From JBBSOW01 sp038259365 (lineage in GTDB: Bacteria > Actinomycetota > Actinomycetes > Propionibacteriales > Propionibacteriaceae): a stretch of DNA of 24,024 nt. Position 1 is the first letter of the stretch. The number at the start of each line of letters is the position of its first letter. Made by a program: the position numbers and the translations under genes. Shown here piece after piece: positions 9,235-16,224 of this stretch. The stretch covers positions 1-24,024 of the forward strand of contig JBBSOW010000043.1 in the NCBI GenBank assembly GCA_038259365.1. The letters are read 5' to 3'. The notes under the pieces were generated by a model, which made no database searches, was not told the DNA's origin, and saw only the letters and a list, made by a program, of their open reading frames with translations.

Positions 9235-10503
9235 CTACCGAGGTTGGCACCGGCCGAGCGCGACGCCCAGGGCCGAGGAAAGACTCCCGCGGGGCTGGAC
9301 CTCGATGTCGCTAAGGCCCTGCCAGCTCGCCAGGAGCCGCAGCTCGGCCAGCAGTTCTTCGGCCACGGCCTGCTCACTCACCTGGTCCGCGACCGGCCGC
9401 TCCCCGCTCGCCTCGGACCAGGCCGACTTCACCACCAGCAGGCTGCGGGCACGGTCGGCTTTGAGATCGACCCGCGCCCGGATCCGGTCCCCCAGGACGA
9501 ACAAATAGACGTAGTAGCCGAACTGGCGCCTGACCGCCGGCACGTAGATCTCGATGCGGTAGTGGCAGTCGAACAGCGCCAGGAGCCGGGACCGCTCGAA
9601 CACCAGCGAATCGAAAGGGCTCACCAGCGCCCGGACGGCCAGCTTCCTGGGCACCGTCGTGCCACGCCACAGCCAGGTGGGAACCGGCCAACCCGCCACC
9701 TCGACGGGTTGGAGGTCGCCGCGCCGAACCAGGGATTCGATGGCGACGGCAGTGTCACCCATGGGGAGCCGGAAGTAGTCCGCGAGGCAGCGTTGACTCG
9801 CCACCCCCAAGGCCCGGGCCGAGCGCTCCACCAAGATCTCGATCTGGGCCGCGCGGCTCAACTCATCCGTGCCGTCGGAGAGATCGTGAACGCAAGGCAG
9901 CACCCGCTCGGTCAGGTCGTAGACGCGTTCGAACTGGGAGTTGCGCGCGAGCGCGGTCACCCGGCCGCTGTAGAACAACCACTCCAGGCTCGTCTTCACC
10001 CCCGACCAGTTCCACCCCCAATGCTGGCGGTCGGACTCGGCGCCGCCCAATCCGGGGGCCAGGCTCAGCTGGCGGGCCGTTCGGGGGCCCGACGCGGCCA
10101 GTTCCTCGAGCACCCGCCCCACCAGATCGGGGCGCGTGGCGGCTATGCCGCGCATCGATCCCCACGCCAGATCTGCGGCCGAGGCCATCCGCCACCGCAG
10201 CGCCGGCGCTAAGCGGACATCGATGAGGCTCGCCTCGTGCCCCCAATACTCGAACAGCCGGCGGGGCCTGCCCTGGAAGGCGCGCGTCAGCAGCGCCGGG
10301 TCGTGGCTGCCGAGCCGGGAGAACAGTGGCATCTGGTGCGCCCGGACGACGATGTTGATCGAATCGATCTGGAACAGGGCCACCCGATCGATGACCCGTT
10401 GGACGTCGCGGATCCCTATCGTGTTACCGGCGGGGCGAACGCCGCCGAACCCCTGCGCGGCCAGGGCCGCGCGCCGGGCCTGAGCACGGTTGAGCTTTCG
10501 CAT
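9235..10503 (-). CDS. YcaQ-type DNA glycosylase (HTH_42 family)
   Basis: A 422-aa winged-helix glycosylase of the YcaQ/AlkZ superfamily, which excises bulky N-alkylated bases and can unhook interstrand crosslinks. The family's catalytic element is present as QID at 45-47 (ALFQIDSIN). The Q-x-D form is that of YcaQ-like enzymes, whereas the AlkZ group tied to antibiotic clusters has Q-x-Q. The C-terminal beta-barrel region is represented by SPFDSLVFERSRLLALFDCHYRIEIYVP spread over the last third, followed by YYVYLFVLGDRI. Start ATG 10503 (MRKLNRAQARR) is preferred over an in-frame GTG at 10551, which falls inside a hairpin. AAAGG lies 9 nt upstream. No toxin or antibiotic genes are nearby, so general repair is likely. 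Confidence 0.85.
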   Translation of the reverse strand: MRKLNRAQARRAALAAQGFGGVRPAGNTIGIRDVQRVIDRVALFQIDSINIVVRAHQMPLFSRLGSHDPALLTRAFQGRPRRLFEYWGHEASLIDVRLAPALRWRMASAADLAWGSMRGIAATRPDLVGRVLEELAASGPRTARQLSLAPGLGGAESDRQHWGWNWSGVKTSLEWLFYSGRVTALARNSQFERVYDLTERVLPCVHDLSDGTDELSRAAQIEILVERSARALGVASQRCLADYFRLPMGDTAVAIESLVRRGDLQPVEVAGWPVPTWLWRGTTVPRKLAVRALVSPFDSLVFERSRLLALFDCHYRIEIYVPAVRRQFGYYVYLFVLGDRIRARVDLKADRARSLLVVKSAWSEASGERPVADQVSEQAVAEELLAELRLLASWQGLSDIEVQPRGSLSSALGVALGRCQPR

Positions 10504-10540
10504 CTCCGACCGCCTTTCGAGCTCTCTCGGATGTGAACGT

Positions 10541-10577
10541 GGCACGGCCACCGGATCGGTGATCCGGTGGCCGTGCC
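10541..10577. terminator. Perfect 17-bp hairpin, hpf terminator
   Basis: Arms 10541-10557 and 10561-10577 are perfectly complementary over 17 bp with a 3-nt loop (GGT). It lies 17 bp beyond the hpf stop and 38 bp before the start of the glycosylase gene, both on the minus strand. There is no U tract, as is common for actinobacterial intrinsic terminators. It should separate the two transcripts. Confidence 0.75.
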
Positions 10578-10594
10578 GTGCGAAACGGCCGAGC

Positions 10595-11245
10595 CTAGGC
10601 CGACTTGGCCTCTTCGGGCTCGGCGCTGGGATCGAGCCGGATGACTCCGTAGTCGTAGCCCCGACGGCGGTAGACGACGCTCGCGAGGTTGGTCTCGGCG
10701 TCGATGTAGAGGAAGAAGTCGTGACCGACGAGTTCCATCTGGTCCAGAGCCTGATCCAAGGTCATCGGTGAGGCGGCGTGAGTCTTCTCCCGCACGATCA
10801 GCGGGCCATCACCTTGCACCTCGATACCGGCGACGAGGTGGACGTCGCTGTTCTTCTCCTCCTCGGTCTGAGGGCGGGCGTGGATCGGGAGTTCTGGCAG
10901 TGCCGTGGAGTACCGGAGCGATTCCGGGGCGTGGTGGCCACGATGGGTTTTGCGGCGATCAGCCGCCCGACGCAGTTGGGTGCGCATCCGATCCAGGGCC
11001 TGCTCGAAGGCGACCGTTTTGTCCTCCGCGGCTCCCTCCGAACGCACCACCGGGCCCTTGCTGAACAGCGTGAGTTCCACCGTGGTGGCCTTGTCTGGCT
11101 CGCTGTTGTTGGTTTCTGCGGTCACCTGGACCTCGACTCGAATGACCCGGTCTCGAAGCTTCTCGATCTTGGCAATGCGCTCTTGCACATGCTCTCGAAA
11201 CGTTTCCGAGATGTGGCAATGCCGACCCGTGACCAGAACGTCCAT
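10595..11245 (-). CDS. hpf: Ribosome hibernation-promoting factor, long form
   Basis: A 216-aa long HPF (RaiA/YfiA family). An N-terminal S30AE domain (about 1-105, MDVLVTGRHCHISETFREHV onward) binds the 30S decoding region. A linker of about 45 residues (DRRKTHRGHHAPESL onward) leads to the C-terminal dimerisation domain (about 150-205, ending YDYGVIRLDP) that pairs ribosomes into 100S particles. GAGGAGG lies 6 nt before the ATG at 11245. In mycobacteria and related genera hpf sits next to secA. Here the DoxX-like gene, alkB, MOSC and glycosylase genes lie between them. The gene ends at a strong hairpin. Confidence 0.93.
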   Translation of the reverse strand: MDVLVTGRHCHISETFREHVQERIAKIEKLRDRVIRVEVQVTAETNNSEPDKATTVELTLFSKGPVVRSEGAAEDKTVAFEQALDRMRTQLRRAADRRKTHRGHHAPESLRYSTALPELPIHARPQTEEEKNSDVHLVAGIEVQGDGPLIVREKTHAASPMTLDQALDQMELVGHDFFLYIDAETNLASVVYRRRGYDYGVIRLDPSAEPEEAKSA

Positions 11246-11403
11246 ATCGTCCTCCTCAGATAGATGCGGAGCTGTGATTCAGATCCGCCCAACTCCCTGG
11301 AGCATCGCACGTGCGGCCCTCCTGGACCCCCGCTTGCTCTGATCCAGTTCTTGCATGACTCCACGGTAGACCCTGCCTCGTGTCAGGCGCCGGAGGGTTC
11401 GAT

Positions 11404-11419
11404 GTCACACGAGCGAAAC
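11404..11419 (+). promoter_or_regulatory. GlnR box GTCAC-N6-GAAAC
   Basis: GTCAC-ACGAGC-GAAAC matches the actinobacterial GlnR consensus gTnAC-n6-GaAAC at every specified base. It lies 78 bp upstream of the amtB ATG, where GlnR activates ammonium-uptake genes under nitrogen limitation in streptomycetes and mycobacteria. Confidence 0.75.
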
Positions 11420-11445
11420 ATTTCGCGGCAATCACGCCGTTGGAT

Positions 11446-11461
11446 GTAACACCGACGATTC
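11446..11461 (+). promoter_or_regulatory. Second, weaker GlnR-like box GTAAC-N6-GATTC
   Basis: The left half matches gTnAC and the right half matches GaAAC at three of five bases. It starts 42 bp (about four helical turns) after the first box. Paired boxes of unequal quality are usual at GlnR targets. Confidence 0.4.
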
Positions 11462-11496
11462 ATCGACGCAACCTTGACCTCGCAGACTTATCGTCC

Positions 11497-12870
11497 ATGG
11501 ACATCATCGATACCGGCGACACCGCCTGGGTCTTGGTCTGCGCCGCTTTGGTGCTGCTCATGACCCCCGGTCTGGCCTTCTTCTACGGCGGCATGGTCCG
11601 CTCCAAGAGCGTGCTCAACATGATCATGATGAGCTTCATCGCCATGGCCAGCGTGGGGGTGATCTGGGTGCTGTACGGCTACAGCATGGCCTTTGGCGAC
11701 TCCATCGGCGGGATCATCGGCAACCCATTGCAGTTCTTCGGGCTCCGGGGCCTGATGAGCCCGGACGCCGTGGCGGGAACCGTGCCCGCCACGGCCTTTG
11801 TCGGGTTCCAGGCCTGCTTCGCGATCATCGCCGTCGCCCTCATCTCCGGAGCCATCGCCGATCGCGCCAAGTTCGGCGCTTGGACGATCTTTACCATCAT
11901 GTGGGCCACCCTGGTCTACTTCCCCGCGGCACACTGGGTCTTCGCCTTCGACGGTTTCGTCGCCCCCAGGGGCGGTTGGATCGCCAATCAGGTGCACGCG
12001 TTGGACTTCGCGGGGGGCACCGCCATCCACATCAACGCCGGCGCCGCCGCGTTGGCCCTGGCACTCGTCCTAGGCAAGCGGCTCGGCTTCAAGCGCGATC
12101 CGATGCGACCCCACAACCTCACCCTGGTGATGCTCGGCGCCGCACTGTTGTGGTTCGGTTGGTTTGGCTTCAACGCCGGATCCGCCCTCGGAGCGGGCAC
12201 GACCGCCGCCGTCACCTGGGTCAACACGCTGGCCGCCACCGCCGCCGCGGTGTTGGGCTGGCTCGTGGTGGAGCGCTTTCGTGACGGCCACGCGACCTCG
12301 CTCGGAGCCGCCTCGGGTGTGGTCGCCGGCCTGGTGGCCATCACCCCGGCGTGCGCCTCGGTGAGCCCGATGGGCGCCATCGTCATCGGCGCGCTCGCGG
12401 GAGTGGCCTGCGCGTTCGCCGTCGGGCTCAAATACAAACTCGGCTACGACGACTCCCTCGACGTCGTGGGCGTCCATCTCGTGGGCGGGCTCTTGGGCAC
12501 CCTGCTGATCGGCTTCCTCGCGAGCCCCGACTCCCCCACCGAGGTGGCCGGACTGCTCTACGGTGGCGGCCTCGATCAACTCGGCCGTCAGGCCATCGGC
12601 GCCTTCGCGGTGCTCGGCTACTCGCTCGTGGTGAGCTTCGGAATCGGCCTGGCCATCCACAAGAGCATCGGTTTCCGGATCCCCGCCGACCAGGAGCGGG
12701 GCGGAGTCGATCAGTCTGCGCACGCGGAGTCCGGCTACGATCTCATCCCCATCGGGGCCAGCCGCCTTGGCGGCGGACTCGCCCAGGCCCTCGACACGCG
12801 CGAGGACTGGCCAACCGCGTCGGCAACGATCACCCAAGACTCATCAACGGCTGAGGACGCGACGCTATGA
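11497..12870 (+). CDS. amtB: Ammonium transporter AmtB
   Basis: A 457-aa Amt/Rh-family ammonium channel with about eleven membrane segments. Family motifs are TPGLAFFYGGMVRSKSVL (23-40), YFPAAHWVF (141-149) and DFAGGTAIHINAG (170-182). The ammonium-site Asp170 and the pore twin histidines His178 and His327 (GVHLVGGLLGT) are all present. Start ATG 11497 gives the normal family N-terminus. An in-frame GTG at 11380 would put the GlnR box inside the gene. The stop overlaps glnK by 4 bp (ATGA), the standard amtB-glnK arrangement in which PII plugs the channel when nitrogen is plentiful. The cytoplasmic C-terminal tail is long and acidic. Confidence 0.95.
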   Translation: MDIIDTGDTAWVLVCAALVLLMTPGLAFFYGGMVRSKSVLNMIMMSFIAMASVGVIWVLYGYSMAFGDSIGGIIGNPLQFFGLRGLMSPDAVAGTVPATAFVGFQACFAIIAVALISGAIADRAKFGAWTIFTIMWATLVYFPAAHWVFAFDGFVAPRGGWIANQVHALDFAGGTAIHINAGAAALALALVLGKRLGFKRDPMRPHNLTLVMLGAALLWFGWFGFNAGSALGAGTTAAVTWVNTLAATAAAVLGWLVVERFRDGHATSLGAASGVVAGLVAITPACASVSPMGAIVIGALAGVACAFAVGLKYKLGYDDSLDVVGVHLVGGLLGTLLIGFLASPDSPTEVAGLLYGGGLDQLGRQAIGAFAVLGYSLVVSFGIGLAIHKSIGFRIPADQERGGVDQSAHAESGYDLIPIGASRLGGGLAQALDTREDWPTASATITQDSSTAEDATL

Positions 12871-13205
12871 AGCTCATCACCGCCATCATCAAACCCCACC
12901 GGCTAGAGGCCGTCCGCGAGGCCCTGGAACGGTTCGGCATCTCGGGCATGACGGTCTCGGAGGCCAGCGGCTACGGCCGCCAACGCGGCCACAGCGAGGT
13001 CTACCGGGGGGCCGAGTACACCGTCGCCTTCATCCCCAAGGTTCGCCTCGAGGTGGTGGTCGAAAGCATCGACGCCGATTCGGTGATCAACCTGATCGTC
13101 TCCCAATCGCGCACCGGCAAGATCGGCGACGGCAAGGTGTGGTCGACGCCGGTGGATCAGGTCGTCCGGGTGCGGACCGGCGAACGCGATGGCGCCGCGC
13201 TCTAG
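12867..13205 (+). CDS. glnK: PII signal-transduction protein GlnK
   Basis: A 112-aa PII protein, full length. It senses ATP/ADP and 2-oxoglutarate and binds AmtB. The T-loop (SGYGRQRGHSEVYRGAEY) includes Tyr51, the residue uridylylated or adenylylated in other bacteria. The signature TGKIGDGKVW (103-112 region of the family, here about 88-97) follows. ATG 12867 overlaps the amtB stop. In many actinobacteria glnD, the PII-modifying enzyme, follows as third gene. Here no gene follows for 367 bp and the next one is on the other strand, so any modifying enzyme must be elsewhere. Confidence 0.96.
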   Translation: MKLITAIIKPHRLEAVREALERFGISGMTVSEASGYGRQRGHSEVYRGAEYTVAFIPKVRLEVVVESIDADSVINLIVSQSRTGKIGDGKVWSTPVDQVVRVRTGERDGAAL

Positions 13206-13572
13206 CCCGCACCCGCGCAATCCGATCATGCAAACCGTTGCCGCCACCGGCTTCGGCTGACCGGCGTCCGCGCTTCACCGCCGCGGGCGCCGGCGCGCGG
13301 CGTCGGCGCGCGGCGTCGGTGCGCGCTCGTCGAGGTAACCTTTGCGGCGCTGCGCGAGTTACGGGTTGGGGCCACCCGAAAGCGGGCGAGAGCGATCCGC
13401 GGCATGGCGCTCGACATAATGATGCGCGCTCGATTCATGAACAGAGCGCGAAGCGCCAAGCTGAGCGCGATGGACAACAACCCGAGCGTGATGATCGAAC
13501 GACGCGAATGCTGGATGCCATCTGCTCCGCGCCGGCCCGGGATGGACGCCGACCGAAGATCGGCTCCGGGGC
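13206..13572. other. Non-coding gap between glnK and the lysR-type gene
   Basis: This stretch holds no convincing gene. The only sizeable frame (84 codons, minus strand, 13226-13480) has no ribosome-binding site, is Arg/Ala-rich and matches no family I know. Local features are a 13-bp tandem repeat at 13292-13317 and GC-rich self-complementary sequence nearby that might end glnK transcription. It could be the decayed remnant of a former gene. Confidence 0.5.
13292..13317. repeat. 13-bp direct repeat, two copies
   Basis: GGCGCGCGGCGTC occurs twice back to back (13292-13304 and 13305-13317), followed by a partial third copy (GGTGCGCG). It is GC-only, strongly self-complementary sequence in non-coding DNA just after glnK. 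Confidence 0.8.
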
Positions 13573-14469
13573 TCAGCCCGTAACGCTCCCGGGGTAACTT
13601 TGGATCACCAGGTCGCAGAATCCGCGCACGATGGGGGTCTCGTCGGTCTCGCGTCTGGCCAGGGTCAGCGACGTCACGGCCTCTGGGTGCTCGATCCCGA
13701 GGTAGCGAACGCCGGTGGACCTGAGTTGGCGAACGTCATGCGGCACGCACGCCACCCCCATCCCGGCCGAGACCAGCGCCAGCAAGGTCAGGTAGTGATT
13801 CGCCTCCTGCACGATCGGTTCGCCACCTCGGTGTCGACCCGCTATCAACGCCAGCAGCACGTCGGCCCGTGGCGCCACCCCACGCGGTAACCGGACCAGG
13901 GGTTCTCCGGCGACCTCGTCCAGCGTGATGGTCTCCCGCTCCGACAACCGATGCTCGTCCGCGACCGCGAGACAGATCGGCTCGTGGCCGATGACATCCA
14001 CGCGCAGTCCCGGCCCTTCGGCGACGTCGCGGCCCAGCCCGACGTCGAGTTCGCCCCCAAGGATCCGCTCGATCTGTTGCCCCGTGGTGCATTCGCTCAA
14101 CGCCACCCGAACGTCTGGGCGTCGCGCTCGCAGTTGGGTCAGCGCCTGCGGCAGGAGCTCCAAGGCGGCCGTGGCGACGAAGCCCAACCGCAGTTGGCCG
14201 CGTTGACCGCGCTCGGCCTGCCGCGCTTGTCGCGCGCCGTCGTCCAATTCGGCGAGCGCCTTCCGGGCGGCGGGAAAGAACTGCGCCCCGGCTTCGGTCA
14301 CCTCCACCCGACGGCTCGTGCGGTCGAAGAGAACCGCACCGATCTCACGCTCCAGCGCCGCAACTTGGCGAGACAGCGAAGGCTGTGCCACCCGGACCTG
14401 CTCGGCGGCCCGGCCGAAGTGCAGCGAGTCGGCCACGGCGAGCGCGTACTTGATCGCTCTCAATTCCAC
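13573..14469 (-). CDS. LysR-type transcriptional regulator
   Basis: A 298-aa LTTR. An N-terminal winged helix-turn-helix (about 1-62; HFGRAAEQVRVAQPSLSRQVAALE) is followed by the type-2 periplasmic-binding-protein effector domain from about residue 90 (GQLRLGFVATAALELLPQAL). GTG 14469 is chosen because GAGG lies 8 nt upstream and the HTH then begins at the usual distance from the N-terminus. The longer frame from 14535 would run through the operator candidate. The gene is divergent from the BCCT operon, the classical LTTR arrangement, so it probably regulates that operon and itself in response to the imported compound or an intermediate. Confidence 0.92.
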   Translation of the reverse strand: MELRAIKYALAVADSLHFGRAAEQVRVAQPSLSRQVAALEREIGAVLFDRTSRRVEVTEAGAQFFPAARKALAELDDGARQARQAERGQRGQLRLGFVATAALELLPQALTQLRARRPDVRVALSECTTGQQIERILGGELDVGLGRDVAEGPGLRVDVIGHEPICLAVADEHRLSERETITLDEVAGEPLVRLPRGVAPRADVLLALIAGRHRGGEPIVQEANHYLTLLALVSAGMGVACVPHDVRQLRSTGVRYLGIEHPEAVTSLTLARRETDETPIVRGFCDLVIQSYPGSVTG

Positions 14470-14510
14470 GTCTTTTGCCTCAATCCTCGTGCCGCATTTG
14501 GACGTACCCC

Positions 14511-14539
14511 ATGATCGATAGCCTACAGGCATCAATCAT
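14511..14539. promoter_or_regulatory. LTTR operator candidate, T-N11-A dyad
   Basis: ATGATCGAT, 11 nt, then ATCAATCAT. The arms are complementary at eight of nine positions and the centre has the T-N11-A geometry of LysR-family binding sites. It lies 42 bp upstream of the lysR-type GTG and 91 bp upstream of the BCCT ATG, where it could serve both promoters. Confidence 0.75.
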
Positions 14540-14588
14540 GGCCTAGAAGGTGTTGGACATGTATTGGTTTGGCGGTGATGCTATAGGG

Positions 14589-14610
14589 GTGCCCTCACCG
14601 CCGAGGGCAC
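14589..14610 (+). promoter_or_regulatory. Hairpin in the BCCT operon leader
   Basis: GTGCCCTC (14589-14596) pairs perfectly with GAGGGCAC (14603-14610) around a 6-nt loop. It sits 10 nt before the GAGG site of the first operon gene. It could stabilise the mRNA 5' end or influence translation. No known riboswitch class is recognised. Confidence 0.45.
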
Positions 14611-14629
14611 TCAACGAGATGAGGCCGTG

Positions 14630-16162
14630 ATGAGTACTGCCATCGAAGACCAGCAGACCGCGCAATCCCCGCCCAAGACCGATCGAGTCGTGGCGCTAGT
14701 CAGCGCTGGCATCTTGGCCGTCTTCGTGACCGCCGCGATTGTCCTTCCCGAGACGGTCTCCTCGTTCGTCACCGCGGGGTTCACCAAGAGCGCGTTCTGG
14801 TTCGGACCGATGTGGCAGGTCCTCCTCTTGGCCACCTTCATCGTGGCCATCGCGCTCGCGTTCACCCCGTGGTCGAAGGTGCGCATGGGGGGTATCAGCC
14901 ACCCCCAGTTCGGCCGCTTCAAGTGGATCGCCATGATCATGTGCACGCTCCTCGCCGGCGGCGGGGTGTTCTGGGCCGCGGCCGAACCGATGTATCACTA
15001 CCTCACCGTCCCGCCGAACTTCGCGGGCTCCGAGAAGGACCCGTCCACCATTGCGATGGCCCAAAGCTTCGCCCACTGGGGCTTCCTTGCTTGGGCGATC
15101 CTGGGTTCCCTCGGCTCGCTGGTGATGCTCTACGGCGCGGAGCGCGGCATGCCGCTTCGACCGCGGACCCTGCTGTACCCGATCATGGGCGAGAAGATCC
15201 GCCATAGCTGGCTCGGGTCCGTCGTCGACATCGTCTGCATCATCGCCGTCGTCGCCGGCACCGTGGGTCCGATCGGCTTCTTGGGCCTCCAGGTGTCCTA
15301 CGGCTTGGAGAGCCTGTTCGGGGTATCGGACACCTACGGCCTGCAGCTCATCGTCATCGTCGTGCTGACCGCGATCGCGGTCACGTCGGTGCTCACCGGT
15401 ATCGACAAGGGCATTCAGATCCTCAGCCGGATCAACATCTGGCTGGCGCTGGTGTTACTCGTTCTCGTGGTGGCCGTGGGGTCGATCGGCTTCGTGTTCA
15501 AGGCGTGGGTCGCCGGTCTGGGCGTCTACGCCACCGACTTCTTCTCCATGACCCTCTACCAGGGCGACAAGGAATGGCTGTCCGGCTGGACGGTCTTCTT
15601 CTTCGGCTGGTTCCTGGGCTACGGGCCGCTGATGTCGATCTTCATCGCCCGGATCTCCCGCGGCCGCACGGCGCGCGACCTCCTGATCAGCACCGCCGTC
15701 ATCCCGCCCATCGCCACGACCGTCTGGTTCACCGCGCTCGGCGGCACGGGTATCTGGATCGAGCAGAACACGCCCGGCGCGATCTCCGGACCCCTCAACT
15801 CCGACGGCCTGCCGGCCGCGGTGATGGCCATCTCCCAGAACCTGCCCCTCTCGGGCTTGATCGGCGCGGGCTTCCTCCTACTCACCATCACCTTCGTCGC
15901 CACCACCACCGACTCGATGTCCTATGCCGTGGCGCAGGCCTGTACCGAAGACGAGCAACCCACCACCTGGTTGCGCGCGGTCTGGGCGTTGATCATGGGC
16001 GCCGCCGCGGCCGTGTTGATCTCGATCGGCGAAGGCGGTATCTCCGCGCTGCAGTCGTTCATCGTGATCACCGCCGTCCCGGTCGGCTTCGTCATGCTGC
16101 CCAGCGTGATCGCCGCGCCGATCTACGTGCGACGCCTCGCCAAGGAGAAAGGCGTCGTCTAA
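14630..16162 (+). CDS. BCCT-family transporter
   Basis: A 510-aa betaine/carnitine/choline-type secondary transporter with about twelve membrane segments. Family features are FTPWSKVRMGG (78-88), FWAAAEPMYHY (114-124) and the helix-8 signature ending FIARISRGRT (338-347). The substrate-binding aromatic box, WWxxW in betaine carriers, reads W327-F328-L-G-Y331. The glycine-rich unwound segment reads AGGG (109-112), not the GMGIG of BetP. Altered aromatics suggest a substrate other than glycine betaine. ATG 14630 follows GAGG at 14621-14624. A GTG one codon earlier is possible. It is the first gene of the catabolic operon, and the C-terminus is short, without an osmosensing extension, which fits nutrient uptake better than osmoprotection. 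Confidence 0.92.
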   Translation: MSTAIEDQQTAQSPPKTDRVVALVSAGILAVFVTAAIVLPETVSSFVTAGFTKSAFWFGPMWQVLLLATFIVAIALAFTPWSKVRMGGISHPQFGRFKWIAMIMCTLLAGGGVFWAAAEPMYHYLTVPPNFAGSEKDPSTIAMAQSFAHWGFLAWAILGSLGSLVMLYGAERGMPLRPRTLLYPIMGEKIRHSWLGSVVDIVCIIAVVAGTVGPIGFLGLQVSYGLESLFGVSDTYGLQLIVIVVLTAIAVTSVLTGIDKGIQILSRINIWLALVLLVLVVAVGSIGFVFKAWVAGLGVYATDFFSMTLYQGDKEWLSGWTVFFFGWFLGYGPLMSIFIARISRGRTARDLLISTAVIPPIATTVWFTALGGTGIWIEQNTPGAISGPLNSDGLPAAVMAISQNLPLSGLIGAGFLLLTITFVATTTDSMSYAVAQACTEDEQPTTWLRAVWALIMGAAAAVLISIGEGGISALQSFIVITAVPVGFVMLPSVIAAPIYVRRLAKEKGVV

Positions 16163-16224
16163 CGACGGCCCTACGCGACGCTGCTCTACACCACCAATCC
16201 GCACCACAATTTAGGAGCTTCATC

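Noticed and set aside
9235..10503. Self-resistance glycosylase of an antibiotic cluster (AlkZ type)
   Set aside because: The motif is QID, not QxQ, and no biosynthetic genes are nearby.
13226..13480. 84-codon minus-strand ORF after glnK
   Set aside because: No ribosome-binding site, biased Arg/Ala composition, tandem repeat inside, and no recognisable family.
15505..16224. Upstream extension of the aldehyde dehydrogenase frame
   Set aside because: It lies inside the BCCT gene in another frame. AGGAG and the normal ALDH N-terminus support ATG 16225.
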